A DNA stretch of 64,000 bases from Luzula sylvatica (Eukaryota; Streptophyta; Magnoliopsida; Poales; Juncaceae). Below, in pieces: positions 12,183-24,440 of this stretch (the first letter of the stretch is position 1; every line of letters begins with the position of its first letter). The DNA lies in contig OX326960.1 of NCBI GenBank assembly GCA_946800325.1, forward strand, positions 19,114,393 to 19,178,392. The letters are read 5' to 3'. A model generated the notes under the pieces. The model made no database searches. It worked only from the letters and a program-made list of their open reading frames with translations, and was not told the DNA's origin. A program made the position numbers and the translations under genes.

Positions 12183-12335
12183 TTTTTTTTTAATGGTATC
12201 CGACAAGCGATCGCTTTTGTTACCGATGCCTAATTTTTTTGATGCCAATGAGAATCGAACCCACAACCTCTCACAACATATGATTTGTTGTGCTTCACAC
12301 TGGACCAACTAATCTATGGACCCATTGACAATGAA
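12183..12335 (-). mobile_element. tRNA-derived SINE, family 2
   Basis: The minus strand begins with a tRNA-like head with an A-box-like TTAGTTGGTCCAGTG and a B box GGTTCGATTCT, and ends in a short poly(A) tail. It is flanked by the 11-bp target-site duplication CATATGAGATT at 12172-12182 and 12336-12346. The matching place in the other arm (near 32420-32510) has no such insertion, so it probably arrived after the duplication. Confidence 0.88.
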
Positions 12336-13074
12336 CATATGAGATTGCATTGGTTATAACACGAATCATACAAGCTCAATGATATAGAAAATGAAATCTG
12401 CGCATTTATTTATTAATATTTGTAGTTTTATTGTATAAACTATACATATGCAAATCCAATCCAATAAATATTCATGGCGTGGAATATAATTTGGCCATCT
12501 AAATTATTAGTGCACATATACATCATATTAAATTTTCGATTTGAGAGTACTAATGCATTATTTCTTTTTATAAGATAACCCTTAAAATATTATTTGCAGA
12601 GTTCATATGCACAGACAATTATTTTCTCGTTTTTTGATATGAATTAATAATTATCCTCATTAAAATTAAAATTAAAATTAAAATATACTTTATACTAAGC
12701 TTCAATTATTCTAATATTCTCAGTTAGCCAAAGACCAGGGTCACAGCCTCAGTGGCAAAACGGTAATAAGAAGGAAAAGTCTGCCTATTCTCTCACTATT
12801 ACCTCGGTCACGTCGATTCTTTTCTCATTTCCATTATATCTAAAAAGTATATTCCATACAGGTCCAATATAAAAAAAGAATTTACAAAAGGACCTTTTTT
12901 CATATTTTTGAATAAACGATTCGATGATCCTGTTTATTAAACGATACATTATTAAATAATTTTACCTAAAATGAACATATTTTTTAAATCATCTCACAAT
13001 ATAATATAATATATTAATATATAATTATATTATTATAATTTCGAAAATTTTCGGAAAGAATCACACATACTCTT

Positions 13075-13083
13075 TATATAAAC
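13075..13083 (+). promoter_or_regulatory. Candidate TATA box of the callose synthase gene
   Basis: TATATAAAC, preserved as its complement in the other arm (28532-28540) although the sequence around it has diverged. It lies about 340 bp before the CT-rich leader, so the leader would be long. The assignment is tentative. Confidence 0.35.
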
Positions 13084-13412
13084 TTTAACTAAACTCAAAT
13101 AAATAGTTACAATAACCAAATAATATAATTTTAGCAAATATTTCTTTTAAACAAGATTATAATTTTTTTCTATGATAATTTACAGTAATGATATCTTGAA
13201 TATTTGTGTAATATTTAATGTTATATTATTATGTGATGATATCATTATTCATAATATTATATTCCATTAATTAGACAAATTTATGAAAAATGTACTTGGT
13301 AATAAATTGAGGCTTATTGTTGGAAATACAGGAAAACAGGGGTTGGTATGGAAAAACATCAGCCTAAAATTTGAAAACAGACACACCGTCACCACATTCC
13401 AGTTTTGTTGTG

Positions 13413-13413
<1 letters not shown>

Positions 13414-13446
<33 letters not shown>
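13414..13446. repeat. CT microsatellite in the 5' leader
   Basis: An uninterrupted (CT)n run upstream of the 5' UTR intron. The other arm has the complementary GA run at 28126-28164, interrupted once. CT-rich leaders are common in plant genes and are potential GAGA-factor sites. Confidence 0.8.
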
Positions 13447-13448
<2 letters not shown>

Positions 13449-13552
13449 TCATGCTTTAAGCAAAGCTGCTGGACCAACAACTGGTACGGTACTAGCAACC
13501 ATTGTTCGCTCATCCTTACCGGCTTGCCGTCGATCTAGGGTTTTCTCTCAAG

Positions 13553-13958
13553 GTGAGCTGCTTTTTCGGGGTTCAGATCGATATTTCATAACCTTTTGTA
13601 TTCGATTTGGGAGTTCAGCTTTACGCAGCCTCAGTTAAACCTTTTAGCCTGTTATTTTTTATGAGATTTGTTTTTCAAGTGATTTTACTGTGAAAACTTG
13701 GGTTATTTACTGTGGCTCAGTGAGTTTTGTCAAAAGAACCTTAATTTTGGGTTGGGATAGATGCACGAACCTGTTGTTTTGCGGCTGTACGTGGAAAGAA
13801 AGGAATTCCTATTTTAATTTCAATTGAGCTCAAATCGCATATTTATTCTAGCTTACTCATAAATACTAAATACTTTCCACCTTTTACTCATTTATTTTTT
13901 CGGATTTTTAACTTGTATTTCCTACTCATTTTGCCAAATCTAACTCTGTTTCTTCTAG
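13553..13958 (+). other. 5' UTR intron of the callose synthase gene
   Basis: A donor at CTCAAG|GTGAGC and an acceptor at TTCTTCTAG|GG bracket about 406 bp just before the start codon (13986). Both sites are kept in the inverted copy (near 28020 and 27590). Leader introns are frequent in large plant housekeeping genes. Confidence 0.65.
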
Positions 13959-13985
13959 GGTTTTGTTGAATAATCACCAAAAAAC

Positions 13986-16900
13986 ATGGCCTCGTCTTCG
14001 AGGCGGGGTCAAGAGCACCAGCCGGGCCCCACACGCCGGATTTTGAGGACCCAGACAGCTGGCAATCTCGGCGAATCAATTTTCGACAGTGAGGTCGTAC
14101 CGTCTTCTTTAGTTGAAATCGCTCCGATTCTTCGTGTCGCCAACGAAGTCGAATCGAGCAATCCTCGAGTTGCTTACCTTTGTAAGTATTTTATTGTTTT
14201 TGTTTCATTCGATGTTTTGGGGTGTATTAACTGGAGCTCTCCATTTTCTTATTAATCGGGTTAGTGAATGAATATTTCAGTAATTTATGAAAATGATTTA
14301 TAATAAAACTAAACAAATATATTAGTCAATTTTATTGTTGCAAAACACATGACTAAAAACTTAAAAGGTCTCTTTCACATAGATTGAATTGTTGAATATT
14401 TTTCTTCATTGGGCAAAATGCATATCTTGGGTAGTCTTTTTTTTGTCATTTTGCAATCCTTTCATTTTGTACAATATATTTCTAATATTATTTTTAAATT
14501 TTGGGATGAAAATAGGTCGATTTTATGCGTTTGAAAAGGCGCACAGGCTCGATCCTACTTCAAGTGGACGTGGGGTCCGCCAATTCAAAACCGCTCTTCT
14601 TCAACGTCTCGAAAGAGTAAACTAAACTATATTATATTATATTATATTATATTATCTCACTATTATTTTTACATCATTTTAATCCTATAATATTCTAACA
14701 ATTCCTATATATTTCTAGGAAAATGATCCCACATTAAAAGGAAGAGTGAAGCAAAGCGATGCGAGAGAAATGACAAGTTTCTACCAACATTACTACAAGA
14801 AATATATCCAAGCCCTCCAAAACGCCGCTGATAAAGCTGATCGGTACCGTCCATTTTCAATTCTTAAATATATAATAATTTTATTCGTATTAATATTTTT
14901 GCGTTATTTATTTACAGAGCACAATTGACCAAAGCATATCAAACCGCTGCGGTGTTATTCGAGGTGTTAAAGGCTGTCAATCAAACTCAATCCATCGAAC
15001 TCGATCAATCGGTATATTCACTAAACCCTAAGCCCTAATTCTTAGCTCGAAAACCCTATTTATGATATTCGTTGCATTTGTGTAGGTTTTGGAGACGCAT
15101 AACAAAGTCGAAGAAAAGAAGAAAATTTACGTGGCTTATAACATTCTCCCTCTCGACCCCGACAGTGCAAACCAAGCTATTATGCGTTACCCTGAGGTTC
15201 ATTTTAACTTAACCTGATCCACTTTGTTTCAATTTATTTTAATATTTAACGTCCTTTTTTGATATTTTGAAAGATTCAAGCTGCTGTAATTGCTCTGCGT
15301 AATACAAGAGGTTTACCTTGGCCAAAAGAACATGAAAAGAAACCTAATGAAGATCTTCTCGATTGGCTTCAAGGCATGTTTGGTTTTCAGGTATTTTAAA
15401 ATTTTGCACTATTTTGCATTTATACCCTCTACTTATTCAAAATTTTAACCCCTATTTATGATAATGTGTGTGCAGAAAGATAATGTGGCGAATCAAAGAG
15501 AGCATCTTATTTTATTGCTTGCAAACGTTCACATAAGACAATTCCCTAAGCCAGATCAGCAACCAAAGGTTAATTAATTAATTAATTATTATTTTTTGCA
15601 ATAATTACAAATTATTCCTGACATTTTTGGTTATTTACAATAGTTGGATGACCGAGCACTAACGGATGTGATGAAGAAGCTTTTCAAGAATTACAAGAAA
15701 TGGTGCAAGTATCTGAACCGAATAAGTAGTCTTTGGTACGTAAAATACCAAAAAAATAATTAAATTATTTAAAAAAAATAATATTGATAATAATATTTTA
15801 GGTTACCAACAATTCAACAAGAGGTGCAACAAAGAAAGCTTCTTTACATGGGATTATATCTACTTATTTGGGGCGAGGCTGCTAATTTGCGCTTCATGCC
15901 AGAATGTCTTTGCTACATTTATCATCACGTAATTTTTTTAATTTTTTTGAATATATATAATGAAAGGGCATGTATGTAATTTATATTTTTTTAATCGATT
16001 TAGATGGCGTCTGAATTGCACGGAATGCTCGTTGGAAATGTGAGTACAATGACGGGTGAAAATATCAAACCTGCTTATGGCGGAGACAAAGAAGCCTTTT
16101 TGCTCAAAGTCGTCACCCCCATTTATGATGTCATCAGAGAGGTAATAAATTAATAATATATATTTTTTGGGAGGAGGGTATTTTTGAAATTATTGATTTT
16201 TGTAGGAAGCGGAGAGGAGCAAAAAGATCAAATCGAAGCATTCCCATTGGAGAAATTACGACGATTTGAATGAATATTTCTGGTATGTTTGAAAAAAGTT
16301 TATTTATAAATATTAATTTCTGAGATTTTATTTTTGATGTTTATGACAGGTCAGCGGATTGCTTCAGATTAGGATGGCCAATGAGAGCGGATGCGGATTT
16401 TTTCTGTAAACCCCCTTCAAATTCTCGAAATAATAAAAATGCGGTAATTTCTTTATCTTTTACTCTGTTAATTGTTTAAAATTATTGATTTTTTTTTTGC
16501 GTTTAGACACAGGAAAACAGACCGAATAATAGTAGTGACAGGTGGATGGGAAAGATAAATTTCGTAGAAATAAGGTCCTTTTGGCATATTTTCCGAAGTT
16601 TCGATAGAATGTGGAGCTTCTTAATATTATCCTTACAGGTTCCTTCTCAATTATCATGATAAGCCAACCAATCTTTATTTTCATGGATTTTTATTTAGTT
16701 ATTTTTTTATATTTTCAGGCTATGATAATCATCGCATGGAACGGGGGCTCCATAGGCGATATTTTCGATCAAGGCGTATTTAAGCAAGTCTTGAGCATTT
16801 TCATCACCGCCGCCGTTCTCAAACTCGGCCAAGGTCTCTCTCTCTCTCTCATCTCTTTTTCTCTCTCCTCGAAAATATTACTTATTTATTTATTTATTGT

Positions 16901-19900
16901 AGCGATATTGGATGTGGTGCTGAGCTGGAAGGCGAGAAGAAGCATGTCCTTGGCAGTAAAACTACGCTACGTTTTAAAACTCATCTCTTCGGCCGCATGG
17001 GTCGTTGTTTTACCTGTTACGTACGCGTACACATGGGAAAATCCTTCTGGTAAAAAAACTTTCTCTCTCTAGAAAAGTTGAGAATTTCTCTGACGAGAAT
17101 TTTTGTTTCAGGTTTGGCGCGGACGATAAAGGGATGGCTTGGAAACAGGCAGAATCAGCCTTCTCTGTATATTTTGGCGGTGGTGATTTATCTCTCTCCT
17201 AACATGCTCGCGTCTGTGTTGTTTCTTTTCCCGTTTTTGAGGCGGTTTCTCGAGAGGTCTAATTTGAAGATTATCACCTTCATGATGTGGTGGGCCCAGG
17301 TGATTAATTTATTTTCCTTTTTTATTTTATTTTATTTATTTATTTTTTATTGTTTTTCACTTGCTTGACAATTGAATTGTTTTTGAAGCCTCGATTGTTT
17401 GTCGGGAGAGGAATGCATGAGGGAGCGTACTCTCTATTCAAGTATGATTATTAATCTGATTTTATTTCATTTTATATACTTTTTGTTGTTATGTATATAT
17501 TTTTATTAATTTGTGGTGTTTTTTAGGTACTCTGTATTTTGGGTTCTTCTTTTGGCAACGAAGTTGGCATTTAGTTTTATGATCGAGGTACTTAATAGCA
17601 TTTAATTATGTTATTGAGATATTGAATTTTTGGTACAAATAAAAAATATTAATTTTTTTTAATGAACAGATAAAGCCTCTTGTGAAGCCAACAAAGGATA
17701 TCATGCGAGACCCAATCAGAACATTTCAATGGCACGAGTTTTTCCCAAATGGTAACCTTTCTTTTTCTTAATGTTGGATTAATTCTTACATTATTAATTA
17801 ATTATTTAATTATTTTGGTAATTTTTAGCGAATAACAATATCGGAGTCATCATTGCACTTTGGGCACCTATTCTTTGTGTATGCCTCTTTCCTCTCGCTG
17901 CACTTCTCAAAATATTTATTTATTAATTATTAACTTCATTTTTTTGAAATTTGAATCAATTAGGTTTATTTCATGGACGTGCAAATTTGGTACGCAATTT
18001 TCTCCACACTTGTGGGTGGTGTCTACGGAGCCTTTCGTCGTCTCGGAGAGGTTCGTTTAATTTCTCTTTTTTTGCATTTTTTTTATTTAATTTTTATTTC
18101 TTTTTACGATCCAATTTTTATGAATTTTAGATTCGTACTTTGGGAATGTTGAGGTCTCGATTCGAATCTCTGCCACATGCATTTAATGCGAGGTTAATTC
18201 CAGTCGAGAAATCCGATTCTGGCAAGAGGTTTCGAATTAGGATTCCTGTTTCAGTCAAAAGTGATAAGGTTCGTCTATTTGGTAATTTTTATGATTTATT
18301 TTTCTTTGATATTATTAATAATATTTTATTTATTTTATTCAGGTGCCACCTGAGGTAATTAAGAAAGAAACGGCAAGATTTGCGCAAATTTGGAATGAAA
18401 TTGTCATGAGCTTTAGAGAAGAAGATTTAGTCAATGACAAGTAACACTTCATTATTATAATAATAATAATGATAATAATAATAATATTATGCATATTTTA
18501 TAATTTAAATACAATTAATTTACAGGGAAAGGGATCTATTACTTGTCCCCTACTCGAAAGATCGAGACTTGGGTGACATCATTCAGTGGCCTCCTTTCTT
18601 ACTCGCCAGCAAGGTTTATTATCATTATCATTTATCATCATTATTATTATCACAACTATTATTTTAATAATAATATAATTATTAATTATTATTATAATTA
18701 CTATTAAAGATACCGATAGCGTTGGACATGGCGTCAGACAGTGAGATAGCGTTGGACATGGCGTCAGACAGTGGCCGAAAAGACCGAGATTTAAAAAAGA
18801 GATTGAAGAACGATCCTTACATGCTTTTCGCCATTAAAGAATGTTATCAATCTTTTAAAAATATTATTTTCAGCTTGGTCAGTGGTCCTCGTGAACGAAA
18901 GTAAGAATATCCTTGCGCATTTATTAAATTTATTTAATTATTTTTGTAATTATTAATTATTTTTTTGTTTTGGTTCAGTGTTATAGATAAGATCTTCATA
19001 GAAGTGGACAAACATATAGAGAGCGAAACTTTGATTGCTCAACTCAACATGACATTCCTTCCCAATTTGTACAAGAAATTCGTCGAGCTCCTAAATTTAC
19101 TCGTATGTAACAAACTATATATTATTTTATGTTTGTATATGTTATTAATATATTATTTTATAATCGGTAGAAAATAAATAACGAGAATGATTTGGGCCAA
19201 CTCATTATTATCTTCCAAGACATGCTCGAGGTCGTCACGAGGGATATTATGGACGGACAACTTCTCGGGTAATTTTCATTTATTTATTTTTCGAAAAATA
19301 TATAAATTTAATAATAATTTTTTTTTATTTTTTACAGGCTTTTGGATTCGGTACAAGGTGGGTCCAACAAAAGACAAGAAGGAATTATGCCACTAGATGA
19401 ACAAGAACAACTTTTTACCAAAGCAATCAAATTCCCCGTTGAAGAAACCGTCGCGTGGAAAGAAAAGGTTTTTTATTATTATTTTATTTTTTTCAAAAAA
19501 GAAATATTTCTTTTCTTGTTTTTTACAATATTTTTTGTTTTTATTATTTTAGATAAATAGGCTGTATTTATTGCTAACTGAAAAAGAATCGGCCATGGAC
19601 GTACCGTCGAATTTAGATGCGCGGAGAAGAATTTCGTTTTTCTCTAATTCTCTTTTCATGGACATGCCAAATGCTCCTAAAGTCAGAAACATGCTTTCTT
19701 TCTCGTAAGTTTATTTTATTTATTTTAATTTATTTAAATTATTCAGAATATAAACTTTTAAGTTTCTAATATACCTTTTTTGTTGCAGTGTTTTGACGCC
19801 GTATTATAGAGAGGACGTTCTTTTCACGTTGAAGGCTTTAGAGGATCAAAATGAAGACGGTGTTTCTATTCTCTTCTACTTGCAAAAAATTTACCCTGGT

Positions 19901-22900
19901 AAATATATATTCATTATAAATATAATTTAATAAATATTAAATAATATTACAAAAAAGTTTAATTGCTTTTTAATTAATTATAGATGAATGGAATAATTTC
20001 CTTGAAAGAATGGGGTGTAAATCTGAAGAGGAGTTACGAGCAAGTGATGAGCTGGAAGAGGAATTAAGACTTTGGGCTTCGTATCGAGGCCAAACTCTTA
20101 CACGAACAGGTACATTGAAATTTTAATTATTTCAAAAATACCCTTCTTTAATTCAACAATATAATTAATCTTTTTTGTTTTCTTCTCAGTGCGAGGTATG
20201 ATGTACTACAGAAAAGCTTTGGTTCTTCAAGCTTTTCTCGACATGGCCAAAGAAGAAGGTAAAAAATATCAAATTTACCCTTCCCAAGTTCAAATAATTA
20301 TGAACTTAAATTTTCAGATTTGATGGAGGGGTACAAAGCGGCGGAATTGATCTCTGACGAGCATTTGAAAGTGGGGAGGTCTCTGTGGACGCAATGCCAG
20401 GCTGTCGCGGACATGAAATTCTCTTATGTCGTGTCGTGTCAGCAATACGGTATTCAAAAACGATCTGGCGATCAACGCGCTCAAGACATTTTGAAACTCA
20501 TGACCACGTACGTACTTAACCCTACTATTATTTCCCTTTTTTTAAATGACCGAAATGCCCCTTCTAAAATTTTGTTTGTTTTGTAGATATCCTTCGTTAA
20601 GGGTTGCGTATATTGATGAGGTGGAAGAGGCAAGCAAGGATAGATCTGCAAAAAATGAAAAAGTTTACTATTCTGCCCTTGTCAAGGCTGCGGGAAGCTC
20701 GAAAGCCGATGATTCTGCTGATCCCGTTCAAAATCTCGACGAGGTAATTCCTGAAAGACTAAAACCCTAAACCCTAAAAATGAAAACACTAATTTACTAA
20801 ATAAAAATATATTTAGGTTATTTATAAAATAAAGCTACCCGGGCCCGCGATATTGGGGGAAGGAAAGCCTGAAAATCAGAATCATGCTATTATTTTCACA
20901 CGTGGCGAAGGGTTGCAAACTATTGATATGAATCAGGTAATTATTTAGTTATTTTTTGCAAATGTTATTTCGGTTAAAATATAAAACTATTTTTTTAAAA
21001 AAAAAAAATAGGAGCATTATATGGAGGAGGCGTTTAAGATGAGGAATCTTTTGCAAGAATTCTTGAAGAAACATGATGGCGTGAGATATCCCTCCATTCT
21101 CGGTGTTAGAGAACATATCTTCACTGGAAGGTATAATTTCTTGAATTTATAAAATAATTTCTTGAATTTTATTTATCTTAAATTTGAATATTTATGTGCA
21201 GTGTTTCTTCTCTTGCGTGGTTTATGTCGAATCAAGAAACGAGTTTTGTTACTATTGGACAGCGTGTTCTTGCCAACCCTCTCAGGTTACTTTCATGTCA
21301 ATTTTTTTTTTAATTGATCGTAATTATTTATTTAAAAATATATTTATTATGTCTGTAGGGTTCGGTTTCACTATGGGCATCCTGATGTATTTGACCGTCT
21401 TTTCCACTTGGCAAGAGGCGGCGTGAGCAAAGCTTCCAAAATCATCAATCTCAGCGAAGATATTTTTGCAGGTAAATATCAAATTATTAATTTAATTAAT
21501 TAATAATCCAATTAATCTAATCGTACTTTTTTTTTCAGGTTTCAATTCGACATTGCGTGAAGGAAACGTGACGCACCACGAGTACATGCAAGTGGGAAAA
21601 GGCCGAGACGTGGGTCTGAATCAAATCTCTCTTTTCGAGGCGAAAATCGCAAACGGAAACGGCGAACAAACTCTCAGTCGCGACATCTATCGCCTCGGCC
21701 ACCGTTTCGATTTCTTCCGCATGCTCTCTTGTTACTTCACCACCGTCGGCTTCTACTTCAGCACAATGGTATTTATATTAGGGGGATTTACATATTTACC
21801 CTTTTTTTAACTTGAAATTACATATTTATCCTTTCATAACTCTAAAATATCATATTTACCCAAAACTTTAAAAGCCATCCAAGTTCTCCATTAAAACTAA
21901 CCGTCCACATTTAAAATTACGATTTTACCCTTCTGAAAACCCAGAATATCATATTTACCCTTTCATAAATCTAAAGGGTAAATATGGTATTTTGGATTTT
22001 TAGAAGGGTAAAATAGTAATTTTAAATATTTTGACGGTTAGTTTAACCGAGAATTTCTGGAAGGGTAAATATGTAATTTCAAGTTAAAAAAGGGAAAATA
22101 CGTCAATCCCCCTTTATATAATATCAAATTTATCCTTTTTAAAAAATATCAAATTTACCCTTTCTAATGTACAGATAACGGTGTTGACCGTATACGTGTT
22201 CCTCTACGGGCGACTGTACCTGGTACTCAGCGGTCTAGACGAAGCCCTCTCGACGGGTCGAAGATTCATCCACAACGAGCCGCTCCAAGTGGCGCTCGCG
22301 TCGCAATCCTTCGTCCAACTCGGTTTCCTCATGGCCCTCCCCATGATGATGGAGATCGGTCTCGAGCGCGGTTTCCGAACCGCGCTTAGCGATTTCATCC
22401 TCATGCAACTCCAACTCGCGTCAGTGTTCTTCACGTTCTCCCTCGGGACCAAAACCCATTATTACGGTCGTACCCTCCTCCACGGCGGAGCCGAATACCG
22501 CGAAACGGGTCGCGGGTTCGTGGTCTTCCACGCGAAATTCGCCGAGAATTACCGTCTCTACTCGCGCAGCCACTTCGTCAAAGGCATCGAATTGATGATT
22601 CTGTTAGTGGTCTACGAGATTTTTGGACAGTCGTACCGTGGCTCGATTGCGTACCTGTTGATAACCGCGTCGATGTGGTTCATGGTGGGCACGTGGTTGT
22701 TCGCGCCGTTCTTGTTCAACCCGTCGGGTTTCGAGTGGCAAAAGATCGTGGACGATTGGACGGATTGGAACAAGTGGATCAGTAACAGAGGCGGGATCGG
22801 CGTGCCGCCCGAGAAGAGTTGGGAGTCGTGGTGGGAGAAGGAACACGAGCATTTGAAACATTCTGGAAAACGCGGGACAGTTGTCGAGATTCTATTGGCT

Positions 22901-23810
22901 CTGAGGTTTTTTATTTATCAGTACGGACTCGTTTATCATTTGAACGTGACCAAGCATACCAAGAGCGTGCTCGTGTATTGCGTGTCTTGGTTGGTCATAT
23001 TCGTGATTCTGTTCATCATGAAGGTTTGTTTTGATAAATGATAATTTATTAATTTTATAACGTGTGTAATAATATATTTTGTTTTTTGGTTTTAGGGGGT
23101 GTCCGTGGGGAGGCAGAAATTCAGTGCGGAATTTCAGTTGGTTTTTAGGATAATTAAAGGATCGATATTTATTATGTTTTGTACCGTTCTTGTAATTTTG
23201 ATGGCCTTTGCTCACATGACGCTGCAAGATATATTCGTTTGCATCCTCGCGTTTCTTCCTACTGGTTGGGGCATGCTTCAGGTATGTTATTTTTTTAGGG
23301 GTTTTTACATATTTACCCTTCTTAAAATTAAAATATCATATTACCCCTTTCATAAATCTAAATGGGTAAATTCATATTTTGGGTTTTTAAATGGGTAAAA
23401 CAGTAATTTGAAATGTTGACCGTTAGTTTTATCGGAGAAATTGGATGAGTTATTTTTTGGGTAATATGATTTTCTTTATTTTATGTGGGTAAATACTCGA
23501 GTTTAAATAACTTTATTCTGTTAATATAAACATACTTATATTATGTTTTGTGGATTTGAAGATTGCGCAAGCATGCAAGCCGTTGCTAGGAAACTTGTCG
23601 ATATGGGGATCGGTGAAGGCACTGGCGAGAGGATATGAAATATTAATGGGTCTTTTATTGTTCACGCCAATCGCATTTTTGGCGTGGTTTCCGTTTGTTT
23701 CAGAGTTTCAAACTCGAATGCTCTTCAACCAGGCATTCAGTAGAGGTCTCCAGATTTCTCGTATTTTGGGCGGGCAAAAGAAAGATCGGGCCAATCGCAA
23801 CAAAGAGTAG
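13986..23810 (+). CDS. CALS3: Callose synthase (1,3-beta-glucan synthase, GT48), CALS3/GSL12 type, 42 coding exons
   Basis: Makes callose from UDP-glucose at the plasma membrane. CALS3-type enzymes act at plasmodesmata and phloem. Exons: 13986-14181, 14516-14616, 14719-14843, 14918-15011, 15086-15196, 15274-15390, 15476-15568, 15644-15735, 15802-15928, 16004-16141, 16206-16282, 16350-16443, 16507-16638, 16719-16833, 16903-17049, 17112-17299, 17389-17441, 17527-17587, 17670-17751, 17829-17878, 17964-18050, 18131-18268, 18343-18440, 18526-18613, 18710-18900, 18979-19102, 19171-19268, 19338-19467, 19553-19704, 19789-19898, 19984-20109, 20190-20258, 20318-20507, 20587-20743, 20817-20936, 21012-21130, 21202-21285, 21359-21471, 21539-21768, 22175-23023, 23096-23281, 23562-23810. 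They sum to 1966 codons with no stop. Visible: N-terminal Vta1-like region, a membrane cluster at about 500-760, a large cytosolic loop, the conserved [12 protein letters not shown] near 1650, and C-terminal membrane spans. The CALS1-4 clade is clear; CALS3 is the closest by memory. Oddity: a 10-residue repeat at 871-890. Confidence 0.95.
18716..18775 (+). repeat. In-frame 30-bp tandem duplication in callose synthase exon 25
   Basis: Two 30-bp units encode [10 protein letters not shown] and [10 protein letters not shown], residues 871-880 and 881-890. Family members normally have one IALDMA-D-S block here, in the large cytosolic loop. The extra unit accounts for most of the difference between 1966 residues and the roughly 1955 usual for CALS3. 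Confidence 0.9.
21781..22112. mobile_element. Foldback MITE in callose synthase intron 39, Mutator-like
   Basis: A 332-bp near-palindrome. Its ends, GGGGGATTTACATATTTACC and the complement of GGTAAAAT...-type sequence ending in CCCCC, are inverted copies. It is flanked by the 9-bp duplication TTTATATTA (21772-21780) and TTTATATAA (22113-22121), one mismatch. A 9-bp TSD points to the Mutator superfamily. Related copies lie at 23296-23500, 49086-49413 and 60358-60690. It sits cleanly inside an intron. Confidence 0.8.
23296..23500. mobile_element. Decayed MITE of the same family in callose synthase intron 41
   Basis: Begins GGGGTTTTTACATATTTACC and carries the family's inner blocks (atcatatt, gggtaaa, gaccgttagttttat, ggagaaattggatg). 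The right end is degraded and I see no target-site duplication. Confidence 0.6.
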
Positions 23811-24028
23811 TATGTTATGTTCTTTTTGGAGTTTGTATATATTGAATTTGAGACCATCTAGTAGTGGGTTATTTATGTAATGGGTTTTTAACCCCATTTT
23901 TGTGTTGTACTGGTTAATTTAGTGATTTGAAATTTAATGACGAGGGACATTTTAATTCTGTTTACAGATATTTGATTTTTTTTATTTTAAAATGACCAGA
24001 GTTCCACTTTAAAACGAACTGTAGCCTT
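23811..24028 (+). other. 3' flank of the callose synthase gene
   Basis: The 3' UTR and terminator region should lie here, before the minisatellite. I see no canonical AATAAA, only AT-rich near-matches. Confidence 0.4.
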
Positions 24029-24352
24029 TTCACGAGGTACGAGGCCAAGTCACGCGGTACGCGGCCCATTCACGCGGTACGCGGCCCTTTCACGCGGTAC
24101 GCGGCCTTTCACGCGGTACGCGGTACGCGGCCCATCCATGCGGTACGCGGCCCAGTGACGCGGTGCGCGGCCTTTCACGCGGTACGCGGCCCATTCACGC
24201 GGTACGCGGCCCATTCACGCGGTACGCGGCCTTTCACGCGGTACGCGGCCCATTCACGCGGTACACGGCCCTTTCACGCGGTGCGCGGCCCATTCACGCG
24301 GTACCGCCCAGTCACGCGGTACAAGGCCATTCACGCGGTACGCGGCCGGCTC
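24029..24352. repeat. GC-rich CpG minisatellite between the two callose synthase copies
   Basis: Sixteen units of 18-20 bp with consensus TTCACGCGGTACGCGGCCCA. Unit 1 carries GA for GC at two places, unit 5 has an internal 8-bp expansion, and unit 14 lacks a few bases. Each unit holds CGCG-GTA-CGCG, which can form a small stem-loop, and several CpG and CpNpG sites. Base composition is sharply unlike the AT-rich surroundings. Frames open across it in two registers (HAVRGP, TRYAAHSRG) but are repeat translations. Confidence 0.95.
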
Positions 24353-24440
24353 ACAAATTAATATAAAAAAAATAAATAAATATAAAAAAAAAGTATAAAT
24401 GCGCTAGAAAAAAAATTAAATATAAAAAAAAATAATAATA

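Larger units (their letters stand above)
11853..17540 (+). repeat. Left arm of the callose synthase inverted duplication
   Basis: This stretch recurs reverse-complemented at 24441-32770. The match begins at ttttagagcc (about 11854, opposite 32770), covers the upstream region, 5' UTR and exons 1 to 17, and ends just inside exon 18 after ggtactctgt (about 17537, opposite 24444). The arms differ by small indels, a SINE (left only), a 3.2 kb insertion (right only) and two deletions of a few hundred bases in the right arm. By eye most exons match at well over 90 percent. Confidence 0.92.

Noticed and set aside
12183..12335. A tRNA gene suggested by the A-box and B-box like motifs (also at 3496 and 46160)
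   Set aside because: No tRNA cloverleaf or anticodon arm could be drawn. Poly(A) tails and target-site duplications show these are SINEs.
16611..17072. A 153-codon membrane-like frame on the plus strand and its twin at 24862-25233
   Set aside because: Both run through introns of callose synthase exons 13-15. The real product uses the spliced exons.
20761..20779. Interstitial telomere repeat (aaaccctaaaccctaaaa)
   Set aside because: Only two telobox units within an intron. Plant introns and leaders often carry these, and there is no array.
22204..22861. Minus-strand frames inside the large callose synthase exon 40
   Set aside because: They are antisense shadows of a strongly conserved exon.
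24029..24352. Array mistaken for a CRISPR
   Set aside because: The units abut without unique spacers and the genome is a plant. It is a plain minisatellite.
24155..24366. Repetitive peptide frames (HAVRGPFTRY-like) in both registers
   Set aside because: They are translations of the GC-rich minisatellite. Unit lengths of 18-20 bp shift the frame between units, so no conserved protein repeat is maintained.
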